Origin: Alphaproteobacteria bacterium
GTDB taxonomy: Bacteria; Pseudomonadota; Alphaproteobacteria; Micavibrionales; UBA2020
Direction: 5' to 3'
DNA length: 8,944 nucleotides
Assembly (NCBI GenBank): GCA_018971405.1
Contig: JAGXAX010000043.1
Coordinates: forward strand, 1 to 8,944
Below are positions 1 through 5,736 of the stretch, one piece after another. Numbering within the stretch: position 1 is the first letter of the stretch; the number at the start of each line of letters is the position of its first letter. Both the position numbers and the translations under genes were made by a program. The notes under the pieces are model-generated. The model was given only the letters and a program-made list of their open reading frames with translations, did not search any database and was not told the DNA's origin.

Positions 1-30
1 GTTAGGTAATTTAAAAAGGAGAAAAAACAT

Positions 31-1023
31 ATGGCACGTCCAGGTCGTCCCAAAATGCCCAAAGCGCCGCTGCCCGGCACCGTTGAGGCATTTCTTGATA
101 TGCTCATCGCCGAACGCGGTGCAGCGCTGAACACCCGTCACGCCTACGAGCGTGACCTCGCCGACGTCTGCGCTTTTCTCAAGAAGCAAAGCAAGGACAT
201 CAACACGGCGACTACCGTTGATCTGAAGGCTTATCTGGGCGAGCTGAGCTCGCGCGAGAACGCCAAGAGCAAGGGCGGCGGCAAAACGGCCGTCCGCACG
301 ATCGCCCGCCGTATTTCGGCGCTGCGCCAGTTCTTCGGATTCCTCGTTTCCGAGGGGACGCGCGCGGATGATCCGACGTCCACCATCGAAAGCCCGAAGC
401 AGACCCGCACCCTGCCGAAGATCCTGAGCGAAGACGAAGTCTCCGTCCTGATCGGCACGGCGCAAAAGCAAGGCGGCCCGGAAAGCGTTCGCCTGGTCGC
501 GCTGCTTGAAATTCTTTACGCCACCGGCCTGCGCGTTTCCGAACTCGTCGGCCTGCCGCTGTCTGCCATCGGCCCCGAAAGCCGTTACCTGACGGTCGAA
601 GGCAAGGGCGGCCGCGAGCGCATGGCGCCGCTGTCCGAGCCCGCGCAAAAGGCGATGAAGAACTACATGGACATCCGCACCAAGTTCCTGATGTCCGACC
701 GCGCCGAATCGCAAGGCAAATGGCTCTTCCCGTCACGCACGTCGGAATCGGGCCACCTGACCCGCCAGCGCTTTGCGCAGCTGCTGAAGGAACTGTCGCG
801 CAACGCCGGCATCGATCCGGAACGCGTCAGCCCTCACGTCCTGCGCCACGCTTTCGCGACCCACCTTCTGAAGCACGGCGCTGACCTGCGCTCGGTGCAG
901 AAGATGCTGGGCCACGCCGACATCGCCACGACCCAAATCTACACGCAAGTGGTCGGCGATCAGGCGAAAGCCACGGTGGAAACCAAGCATCCGCTCGCCA
1001 AGGAAGCGAACGGCGGCAACTAA
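31..1023 (+). CDS. xerD: Tyrosine site-specific recombinase XerD
   Basis: This is a cytosolic tyrosine recombinase that, with XerC, resolves chromosome dimers at dif. The 330-residue protein has an N-terminal SAM-like core-binding domain (about residues 15-110, with the typical '[10 protein letters not shown]' helix) and a C-terminal catalytic domain. All six catalytic positions are visible: R168 in 'ATGLRVSEL', K192 in 'EGKGGRER', H269 and R272 in '[12 protein letters not shown]', H295 in 'LGHADI', and nucleophile Y304 in 'TQIYTQV'. The start is supported by AAGGAG at 16-21, nine bases upstream. XerC is the main alternative. The neighbouring accA, a common partner of xerD in alphaproteobacteria, and the compact length without extra domains favour XerD over XerC or a phage integrase. 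A strong terminator follows, so xerD and accA are separate transcription units. The protein is intact. No dif-like or att-like repeat was seen beside it. Confidence 0.93.
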   Translation: MARPGRPKMPKAPLPGTVEAFLDMLIAERGAALNTRHAYERDLADVCAFLKKQSKDINTATTVDLKAYLGELSSRENAKSKGGGKTAVRTIARRISALRQFFGFLVSEGTRADDPTSTIESPKQTRTLPKILSEDEVSVLIGTAQKQGGPESVRLVALLEILYATGLRVSELVGLPLSAIGPESRYLTVEGKGGRERMAPLSEPAQKAMKNYMDIRTKFLMSDRAESQGKWLFPSRTSESGHLTRQRFAQLLKELSRNAGIDPERVSPHVLRHAFATHLLKHGADLRSVQKMLGHADIATTQIYTQVVGDQAKATVETKHPLAKEANGGN

Positions 1024-1050
1024 CTTCCGCCTGCGTTAACGATCTGGAAT

Positions 1051-1091
1051 AAAGGGAGCTTTTTTGCAAAAAAAAGCTCCCTTTTTCTTTT
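1051..1091 (+). terminator. Rho-independent terminator after xerD
   Basis: A perfect 15-bp inverted repeat, AAAGGGAGCTTTTTT (1051-1065) and its complement (1070-1084), encloses a GCAA tetraloop of the GNRA type. A T-rich tail (TT-C-TTTTT) runs to about 1091. The A-tract on the left would also give a U-tail in the reverse direction. It lies 27 bases after the xerD stop and ends about 50 bases before accA. Confidence 0.93.
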
Positions 1092-1144
1092 TGCGCTTTT
1101 CCGCTAAGGTGGCGGCCTAAGTTGTTGAGAGGTATGGAGACATC

Positions 1145-2092
1145 ATGGCCTATCATTTGGAATTCGAGAAGAAAATCGTCGAGCTGGAGTCCAAGGTTCT
1201 GGAGCTGCAGAGCATCGACAAGGGCGGCGTCGATCTCGACGAGGAGATCTCCCGCATCCGCGAAAAGGCGGAACGCATCCTGACCCAGACCTACGCCAAA
1301 CTGGCGCCGGAAGAAAAGGTTCAGGTGGCGCGCCACCCCGACCGTCCGCACTTCGGCGACTACGCCCGTCGACTGATACAGGATTTCACGCCGCTGGCCG
1401 GCGACAGGGGCTTCGGTGAGGACGCCGCGCTGATCGGCGGTCTCGGCCGCTTCCGCGGGCAGTCCTGCGTCGTCATGGGGCAGGAAAAAGGTCACGACAC
1501 CCCTGCCCGCATCAAGCACAATTTCGGCATGCCGCGGCCGGAGGGCTACCGCAAGGCGCAGCGCCTGATGGCCATGGCGCACCAGTTCTCGCTGCCGATC
1601 ATCACGCTGGTTGACACGGCGGGCGCCTATCCCGGCATCGGCGCGGAGGAGCGCGGCCAGTCCGAGGCCATCGCCAAATCCATCGAATCCTGCCTGCGCG
1701 CCGAAACGCCGCTCGTTTCGGTCATCATCGGCGAAGGCGGCTCGGGCGGGGCGATCGCCATCGCGGCCGCCGACCGCGTCTTCATGCTGGAGCATTCAAT
1801 TTACAGCGTCATCTCGCCGGAAGGCTGCGCCTCCATCCTCTGGCGCAGCGCGACATACGCGAACGAGGCCGCGCGCGCCCTGAAGCTGACGGCGCAGGAC
1901 CTGAAACAGCTCGGCATTATCGACGGCATCATCCCCGAACCGGTCGGCGGCGCGCACCGCGAGCCGGAAATCGCCATCGATTCCGTCGGCGACGCCATCG
2001 AAAAAGCCTTGAGCGAACTGACCACGCTGGAAGGCCCCGTCCTCAAAACCCGCCGCCGCCAGAAGTTCCTCGAAATGGGGCATGCGATCTGA
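1145..2092 (+). CDS. accA: Acetyl-CoA carboxylase carboxyltransferase subunit alpha
   Basis: AccA pairs with AccD to form the carboxyltransferase that moves the carboxyl group from biotin-carried carboxybiotin to acetyl-CoA, giving malonyl-CoA for fatty acid synthesis in the cytosol. The 315 residues match the usual length of about 319. An N-terminal helical region ('FEKKIVELESKVLEL') is followed by the carboxyltransferase fold with 'LVDTAGAYPGIGAEERGQSE' and the glycine-rich oxyanion/CoA-binding segment 'GEGGSGGAIAI' (residues 196-206). The typical 'SVISPEGCASILWR' is also present. The start is supported by GGAGA at 1136-1140, four bases before ATG. Upstream lies the xerD terminator, so accA needs its own promoter in 1092-1135. 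I see no strong -35/-10 pair there. Its last codons overlap the start of the acetyltransferase gene, which suggests co-transcription and possibly translational coupling. Confidence 0.96.
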   Translation: MAYHLEFEKKIVELESKVLELQSIDKGGVDLDEEISRIREKAERILTQTYAKLAPEEKVQVARHPDRPHFGDYARRLIQDFTPLAGDRGFGEDAALIGGLGRFRGQSCVVMGQEKGHDTPARIKHNFGMPRPEGYRKAQRLMAMAHQFSLPIITLVDTAGAYPGIGAEERGQSEAIAKSIESCLRAETPLVSVIIGEGGSGGAIAIAAADRVFMLEHSIYSVISPEGCASILWRSATYANEAARALKLTAQDLKQLGIIDGIIPEPVGGAHREPEIAIDSVGDAIEKALSELTTLEGPVLKTRRRQKFLEMGHAI

Positions 2093-2624
2093 GCATGGCC
2101 GTCCGAGCGTGGATATAAAAATCCGTTCCGCCGCCATTGACGACCTGCCTGCGTTGGCTGCGCTTCACGTCAGGGCGTGGCAGCAGGCTTATGTCGGCCA
2201 GTTGGAGCAAAGCTATCTCGACAGTCTCGACGTCACCAAACGCCTCGAAGACTGGCGGCAGAAGTTTTCCGGCATGAAAGGCGGCATATTGCTGGCCTGC
2301 GCACCGGATGGAAGCCTGGCCGGCTTTCTCGCCTACAATCCGCCGCGCGAACCGGTGCCGGAGGGCTGCGACATCGAAATCGGCGCGCTATACACGCTGC
2401 AGCCTTACTGGTCGCAAGGCGTGGGTTACAGGCTCTACGCGGCGGCGCAGGAGATTTTCAAGGCGCAGGGGCGCGTGCAGTCCTGCCTTAAAGTGCTCGA
2501 CAGCAACAGCCGCGCCATCGCGGCGTACAAACGCTGGGGCGGCATCGTCCGTCCGGGGCACGCGGATTTGCAGATCGGCGGAAAAAACGTGCAGGAACTG
2601 TGCGTGGTCTTTAGAGTTTTATAG
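2082..2624 (+). CDS. GNAT-family N-acetyltransferase, substrate unknown
   Basis: The protein is a single-domain GNAT acetyltransferase of 180 residues, predicted to move an acetyl group from acetyl-CoA to an unknown amine. The N-terminal 'IKIRSAAIDDLPALAALHVRAW' region (about 12-33) is the typical first strand and helix. Motif A with the acetyl-CoA pyrophosphate loop is 'YWSQGVGYRLY' (QGVGYR at 112-117). Motif B is 'VLDSNSRAIAAYKRWG' (about 138-153), where the asparagine and tyrosine are characteristic. The annotated ATG lies 11 bases inside the end of accA. An in-frame GTG at 2109, just before the first GNAT strand, is a serious alternative because neither start has a good ribosome-binding site. 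The overlap suggests expression coupled to accA, the enzyme that consumes acetyl-CoA, but a functional link is only inference. The stop codon lies in an inverted repeat shared with the convergent gene. Confidence 0.85.
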   Translation: MRSEHGRPSVDIKIRSAAIDDLPALAALHVRAWQQAYVGQLEQSYLDSLDVTKRLEDWRQKFSGMKGGILLACAPDGSLAGFLAYNPPREPVPEGCDIEIGALYTLQPYWSQGVGYRLYAAAQEIFKAQGRVQSCLKVLDSNSRAIAAYKRWGGIVRPGHADLQIGGKNVQELCVVFRVL

Positions 2625-2670
2625 AGAAAGCCGTCGTCGTGCATGATACCACGCGCGCAGGCTTTCTCTA
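2622..2670. terminator. Inverted repeat carrying both stop codons of a convergent pair
   Basis: An 11-bp perfect inverted repeat, TAGAGAAAGCC (2622-2632) and GGCTTTCTCTA (2660-2670), encloses a 27-base loop that contains a short inner CGTG/CACG pairing. The outermost TAG of each arm is the stop codon of the acetyltransferase on the plus strand and of the RHH gene on the minus strand. The layout fits a bidirectional transcript end. No long T-run follows on either strand, so efficiency is uncertain. Confidence 0.6.
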
Positions 2671-3051
2671 GACGCCCGTCAGCTTCTTCTTGTCCCTGTC
2701 GGATTTCAGCGGAACCTTGGCCAGTTTTTGCACCTGCTGGACATGCGGGTTGGAACGCGCGGCAGTGCGGTAATATTCCATCATGAAGACCCTGAGCGCG
2801 GCGGTGAACGACGCCCCCGGACCTTTCAGGTCATGCACCGCGCCGCAGAGATCGTGGATGGAGCAGCCTTCCAGCGCGGCGATCTCGTTCAGGGCGCTCC
2901 ACATTTCCGGTTCGAGCCGCACGCTGGTGCGGTGCTTGTGGATGCGGATGTTCTTGCTCTGCAGTGTACTACCGGAAGATGCACGCGGCTGCCCGTTTCC
3001 CTTGTCCGTTTGCCCGTCGGACGGTTCGCTTTGCTTGATTTCTTCGGTCAT
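2668..3051 (-). CDS. Ribbon-helix-helix domain protein (RHH_4-like), possible regulator
   Basis: The 127-residue protein has a disordered polar N-terminus (1-35), then a ribbon-helix-helix segment. Strand 'TSVRLE' (42-47) is followed by helix 'EMWSALNEIAALEG' and helix 'SIHDLCGAV', which resembles the alphaproteobacterial RHH_4 (PF13467) family as I remember it. A further helix with 'SFTAALRVFMMEYYR' (81-95) and a basic tail (KSDRDKKK) follow. Such proteins bind DNA as dimers through the paired strand. The chosen ATG at 3051 has GGAGAA about six bases upstream. The reading frame stays open upstream to 3153, but that stretch translates AT-rich promoter sequence (MCCYYFIY...) and is rejected. 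The gene diverges from the J-domain/cobS genes, and its candidate promoter carries a palindrome. Autoregulation, and control of the divergent genes, are inferences. Confidence 0.82.
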   Translation of the reverse strand: MTEEIKQSEPSDGQTDKGNGQPRASSGSTLQSKNIRIHKHRTSVRLEPEMWSALNEIAALEGCSIHDLCGAVHDLKGPGASFTAALRVFMMEYYRTAARSNPHVQQVQKLAKVPLKSDRDKKKLTGV

Positions 3052-3112
3052 CGTTATGTTCTCCGGCTTTTTGAAAGAAATGACTGGGGTATGAGAAAGG
3101 AACAGATGATAA

Positions 3113-3131
3113 ATACAATTAAAAATTGTAT
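3113..3131. promoter_or_regulatory. 19-bp palindrome, candidate operator
   Basis: ATACAATT (3113-3120), AAA, then AATTGTAT (3124-3131) form a perfect 8-bp inverted repeat with a three-base spacer. It lies in an AT-rich spacer and covers the -10 box and likely start point of the putative minus-strand RHH promoter. That position fits a repressor site, possibly for the RHH protein itself. AT-rich DNA yields palindromes easily, so the evidence is moderate. Confidence 0.45.
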
Positions 3132-3153
3132 ATATAAAATAATAACAACACAA
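3125..3153 (-). promoter_or_regulatory. Candidate promoter of the RHH gene
   Basis: Read on the minus strand, TTGTGT (3153-3148) is followed after 17 bases by TACAAT (3130-3125), a five-of-six match to the -10 consensus. Transcription would start near 3118, leaving a leader of roughly 65 bases before the ATG at 3051 and its GGAGAA. Confidence 0.45.
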
Positions 3154-3163
3154 GGGTGTATTT

Positions 3164-3174
3164 TATAATATTAT
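3164..3174 (+). promoter_or_regulatory. Perfect TATAAT -10 box for the J-domain/cobS operon
   Basis: TATAAT at 3164-3169 is an exact -10 consensus and overlaps the 10-bp palindrome ATAATATTAT (3165-3174). No good -35 lies 16-18 bases upstream, so if used it may need an activator. The predicted start, near 3176, leaves a leader of about 85 bases containing the stem-loop at 3207-3242. Confidence 0.35.
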
Positions 3175-3206
3175 GTTAAATTCTGAAGTGCAACACCGGG
3201 AAAGTC

Positions 3207-3242
3207 ACAGTACCGCCAAGCTTTTCTTGCCTGCGGCACTGT
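3207..3242 (+). promoter_or_regulatory. Stem-loop in the leader of the J-domain gene
   Basis: ACAGTACCGC (3207-3216) pairs with GCGGCACTGT (3233-3242) over ten positions with a single A-C mismatch, around a 16-base loop. It ends 19 bases before the ATG at 3262. A structured leader is plausible. It is not followed by a T-run, so it is not a terminator. Regulation by it is unproven. Confidence 0.35.
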
Positions 3243-3261
3243 TGAGAGCGATAATTTCAGT

Positions 3262-3927
3262 ATGTGGTACACGAAGTTCAGATCATACTGGAGCACGCTC
3301 GAAGATCCGCCGGAAACAGGCCTGACGATCACGAAGGGCTGCGATGTCGCGGGCTGCGTGGAGCGCGGCGATTTCAAGGCGCCAAAATCGCGCGACGACC
3401 TGAAGGATTATTACTGGTTTTGTCTCGAACATGTAAGAGAATACAACCAGAACTGGGATTTTTTTAAAGGGATGTCTCAGGCTGAAATCGAGCGCAGCAT
3501 GAGCAAGACCGCGGTCTGGGATCGCCCGACATGGAAGTCTACGGAGGCGGGACGCGGGTTCAACGCTGACGATATCCGGAAAACAGCCTATGCGCGCTTT
3601 ACGTCGGAAGACGTTTTCCATGATTTTACAAAAAACACAAACGAAAAGGCCGACAGCGAAGCCCATATCAATCTCGGCTCCATTCCGCATCCGGCGGTCG
3701 AGGCGCTGGCTGTCATGGGGCTGCGCCCGCCCGTGGTCTGGGCGGACGTCAAAACCCGTTACAAGACGCTCGCCAAACGTTATCATCCGGATACCAACGC
3801 CGTCGGAAATAACGGTATTCCCGGCACGGATGCCAAAGACGCCGAGGAGCAGCTGAAGAAGATCAACCTCGCCTACTCGATCCTTAAGCTCTCTTACCAA
3901 AACTACGAGAAACTGGAAGAAAGATAA
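3262..3927 (+). CDS. J-domain (DnaJ-class) protein upstream of cobS
   Basis: The 221-residue protein carries a C-terminal J-domain (about 145-215) with the diagnostic 'RYHPDTN' loop (H175-P176-D177), which stimulates DnaK-type Hsp70 ATPase. The N-terminal half is specific to this family: '[19 protein letters not shown]' and '[19 protein letters not shown]' place C27, C32, C54 and H57 as a possible zinc site, followed by '[10 protein letters not shown]'. I recall the same architecture next to cobS in other alphaproteobacteria. It differs from canonical DnaJ in lacking the Gly/Phe region and the four CXXCXGXG repeats. The ATG at 3262 is preceded only by a weak GAGAG 13 bases upstream. The stop overlaps the cobS start as TAATG, so translation of the two is probably coupled. 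A likely role is Hsp70-assisted assembly or remodelling of the CobS/CobT complex, but that is inference. Confidence 0.88.
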   Translation: MWYTKFRSYWSTLEDPPETGLTITKGCDVAGCVERGDFKAPKSRDDLKDYYWFCLEHVREYNQNWDFFKGMSQAEIERSMSKTAVWDRPTWKSTEAGRGFNADDIRKTAYARFTSEDVFHDFTKNTNEKADSEAHINLGSIPHPAVEALAVMGLRPPVVWADVKTRYKTLAKRYHPDTNAVGNNGIPGTDAKDAEEQLKKINLAYSILKLSYQNYEKLEER

Positions 3928-4904
3928 TGGCCATCATCACCACATCCGCCAACAAACGCCTGCCGGACATCATGGTGTCTGTCCGCCAGCTTTTCGGCAT
4001 CGATTCGGATTTGCAGGTGCCGGCCTTTTCGGCGAGGCAGGACAACGTGCCGGAGGTGGACGATGTCTACCGCTTCGACAAGAACACCACCCTCGCCATC
4101 CTCGCCGGCTTCGCGCACAACAAGCGCGTGATGGTGCAGGGCTACCACGGCACGGGAAAATCGACGCATATCGAACAGGTGGCCGCGCGGCTCAACTGGC
4201 CGTGCGTGCGCGTCAACCTCGACAGCCACGTCAGCCGTATCGACCTGCTCGGCAAGGACGCCATCGTGCTGCGCGACGGCAAGCAGGTGACGGAATTCAA
4301 GGAGGGCATCCTGCCGTGGGCGCTGAAAAACCCCTGCGCGCTGGTGTTCGACGAGTATGACGCGGGCCGCCCCGACGTGATGTTCGTGATCCAGCGTGTG
4401 CTGGAGGCGGAAGGCCGCCTCACCCTGCTCGACCAGAACGAGGTCATCAAGCCGCACGCGGCGTTCCGCATCTTCGCGACGACCAACACCGTCGGCCTCG
4501 GCGATACCACCGGCCTCTATCACGGCACTCAGCAGATCAACCAGGGCCAGATGGACCGCTGGAACATCGTCGCCACGCTGAATTACCTGCCGGACGAGGA
4601 AGAAACGAACATCGTCCTCGCCCGCGTGCCCGCCTACAAGACGGACGACGGGCAGAAGACGGTCGCCGCCATGGTACGCATGGCGAACCTGACGCGCAAA
4701 GGCTTCATGGCGGGAGATTTGTCCACGGTCATGTCGCCGCGCACGGTGATCAACTGGGCGGAAAACGCGCAGATCTTCGGCGACCTCGATTTCGCCTTTG
4801 CGCTGACGTTCCTCAACAAGTGCGACGAGCTGGAAAAAGCCATCGTCTCGGAATATTACCAGCGCTGCTTCGACCGCGCCCCCGTCAGGCCGGCCAACGA
4901 CTGA
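3927..4904 (+). CDS. cobS: Cobaltochelatase subunit CobS (AAA+ ATPase)
   Basis: CobS is the AAA+ motor of the aerobic CobN-CobS-CobT cobaltochelatase, which inserts Co2+ into hydrogenobyrinic acid a,c-diamide with ATP. The 325 residues include the N-terminal '[17 protein letters not shown]' region, Walker A 'GYHGTGKST' (72-80), '[18 protein letters not shown]', Walker B 'LVFDEYD' (139-145), the sensor region 'FATTNT' (183-188) and '[15 protein letters not shown]'. This closely matches the rhizobial CobS sequence I remember. The start ATG shares one base with the upstream stop (TAATG) and is preceded by GGAAG at about 3914. The C-terminus ends '[12 protein letters not shown]' and appears to lack the last stretch of rhizobial CobS, roughly seven residues shorter overall. 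That end overlaps an inverted repeat shared with the convergent gene. No CobN lies in the window, so the client could be another complex. Confidence 0.95.
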   Translation: MAIITTSANKRLPDIMVSVRQLFGIDSDLQVPAFSARQDNVPEVDDVYRFDKNTTLAILAGFAHNKRVMVQGYHGTGKSTHIEQVAARLNWPCVRVNLDSHVSRIDLLGKDAIVLRDGKQVTEFKEGILPWALKNPCALVFDEYDAGRPDVMFVIQRVLEAEGRLTLLDQNEVIKPHAAFRIFATTNTVGLGDTTGLYHGTQQINQGQMDRWNIVATLNYLPDEEETNIVLARVPAYKTDDGQKTVAAMVRMANLTRKGFMAGDLSTVMSPRTVINWAENAQIFGDLDFAFALTFLNKCDELEKAIVSEYYQRCFDRAPVRPAND

Positions 4905-4928
4905 TAGGCATCATTTCGGCGGCCTGAC
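4884..4928. terminator. Bidirectional hairpin inside the convergent cobS/orf223 ends
   Basis: GTCAGGCC (4884-4891) pairs perfectly with GGCCTGAC (4921-4928). The stem extends inwards by GCC (4893-4895) and GGC (4918-4920) after one bulged G (4892), giving 11 pairs. The loop holds both stop codons. The arms are coding in both genes. There is no T-run, so it may act as a 3'-end stabiliser or a Rho-type end rather than a classical terminator. Confidence 0.5.
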
Positions 4929-5582
4929 CTGCTTCAAATGATCGTAGGAGTTGATTTTACGCGGCTTTTCGTCGGGCACCTTCTCCGCTTCCGCAGGCGT
5001 TTTGGCTTCGGGAGATTTTTCCGCCGCCACGTGCGCCGCGTGGCCGAGCGCAGCCCGCGCCGCGGCGGCCGCCGCAAAACGGTCGCGCAGCGGTTCATGC
5101 ATTTTGTAGGCGTCGGGGAAATACGGCGAGCCGGAGATCACTTCCAAATCACAGTTTCTGACCGTCGCTTCCAGCGTGCCTGCGGCGTTGTCGTTCATCG
5201 CCTTCAGGTCATGCAGGAAAGCGCTTGTGCCCGCCTGTTTCGCCAGAAGGTCCACGATTTCGGATTTGTGTCGCTTGTATCTCTCCGTATAGATATAGAG
5301 ATCGGAACTGAAGACGTCCCGCAGTTTCCCGGACGTCGTCCTGTAGCGGACAACATGGTTTGCGGCCATGTCGTTCAGCTTGCCTTTCACTTCTCCCGCC
5401 GCGGCATCGATATATTCGCGCATCGCCCGCAGCTTGAGGATTTTCGCAGCGAGATCGCCCGTCGCCTCGATCTCCAGAAACCGCCGTGCGACTTCTTCCG
5501 CATGGGATTTTTGCAGGTCCAGCAGGGTATTGACGCCGTTATTCAGGTTGTTTTCCGCCGCAGCGCGTTTTTTCTCGAACAT
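4911..5582 (-). CDS. Hypothetical helical protein, antisense between cobS and cobT (orf223)
   Basis: I do not recognise this 223-residue protein. It is predicted to be cytosolic, with no signal peptide or membrane segment. Residues 1-70 are strongly helical and charged ('KSHAEEVARRFLEIEA', 'KLRAMREYIDAAAGEV'), compatible with a coiled coil. Residues 75-165 look like a mixed fold with 'HVVRYRTTSGKLRDVFSSDL' and 'VISGSPYFPDAYKMHEPL'. Residues 169-190 are alanine-rich, and the tail (190-223) is Lys/Glu/Pro-rich and probably disordered. The start is well supported by AAAGGAGA about five bases upstream of the ATG at 5582. The stop is six bases from the cobS stop. It splits the usual cobS-cobT pairing, which suggests insertion or later gene birth. 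Base composition resembles its neighbours, with no mobile-element remnants. A structural or partner role with CobS/CobT is possible but unsupported. Confidence 0.8.
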   Translation of the reverse strand: MFEKKRAAAENNLNNGVNTLLDLQKSHAEEVARRFLEIEATGDLAAKILKLRAMREYIDAAAGEVKGKLNDMAANHVVRYRTTSGKLRDVFSSDLYIYTERYKRHKSEIVDLLAKQAGTSAFLHDLKAMNDNAAGTLEATVRNCDLEVISGSPYFPDAYKMHEPLRDRFAAAAAARAALGHAAHVAAEKSPEAKTPAEAEKVPDEKPRKINSYDHLKQVRPPK

Positions 5583-5628
5583 TGGAATCTCCTTTCGAAT
5601 CAGGCCGTAAATCCATGAAGCGGATTCA

Positions 5629-5656
5629 AGTCTAAGACCTGAATTCCATTATGCAA
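5629..5656 (-). promoter_or_regulatory. Weak candidate promoter of orf223
   Basis: On the minus strand TTGCAT (5656-5651) is followed after 16 bases by TAGACT (5634-5629), with a predicted start near 5622 and a leader of about 40 bases before the ATG at 5582. The matches to consensus are partial (three and four of six), so this is tentative. Confidence 0.25.
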
Positions 5657-5712
5657 CCCTGTTGCTGCCGTTATTGAAAATAATGATCCAGAACGAAGAA
5701 ATGACGCGCCGC

Positions 5713-5735
5713 GCGGAAAAGGATAAAATATCCGC
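5713..5735 (+). promoter_or_regulatory. Small hairpin displaying the cobT ribosome-binding site
   Basis: GCGGA (5713-5717) and TCCGC (5731-5735) can pair around a 13-base loop that contains AAAGGAT. The helix ends one base before the ATG at 5737. Linearly, AGGA lies about 13 bases from the ATG, longer than usual. Folding would shorten the effective distance. This is the best support for choosing the 5737 start. Confidence 0.3.
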
Positions 5736-5736
5736 C

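Noticed and set aside
31..1023. Possibility that the tyrosine recombinase is a phage or island integrase
   Set aside because: There is no adjacent tRNA, no flanking repeats and no phage genes. The length, full catalytic set and accA neighbour fit host XerD.
827..1795. 322-codon minus-strand open frame across the xerD end, terminator and accA
   Set aside because: It lies opposite two confidently identified genes, runs through the terminator hairpin and shows no family motif.
3052..3153. N-terminal extension of the RHH protein (MCCYYFIYTIF...)
   Set aside because: It translates the AT-rich promoter region and would read through the likely promoter. The internal ATG at 3051 has a good GGAGAA site.
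3148..3159. ACAC-AAGG-GTGT mini-palindrome in the RHH/J-domain spacer
   Set aside because: Four-base arms are expected by chance in this region, and it matches no known site.
3188..3261. Resemblance to a cobalamin riboswitch ahead of the J-domain/cobS genes (GGGAA, then GCGGCACTGT about 35 bases later)
   Set aside because: The conserved 3' B12-box part (AGGAGACCTGCC-like) is missing and only 19 bases remain before the start codon, so the fold cannot close. A covariance-model search with RF00174 would settle it; no hit is expected.
4850..4904. Frameshift in the cobS 3' end
   Set aside because: The tail differs from rhizobial CobS, but I could not recover the missing residues by reading another frame into the following bases. 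A natural shorter end is the simpler reading.
5662..5736. Extended CobT starts at TTG 5662, ATG 5683 or ATG 5701
   Set aside because: They add residues unlike CobT and have no ribosome-binding site. The family-like sequence begins just after 5737. ATG 5683 or 5701 cannot be fully excluded.
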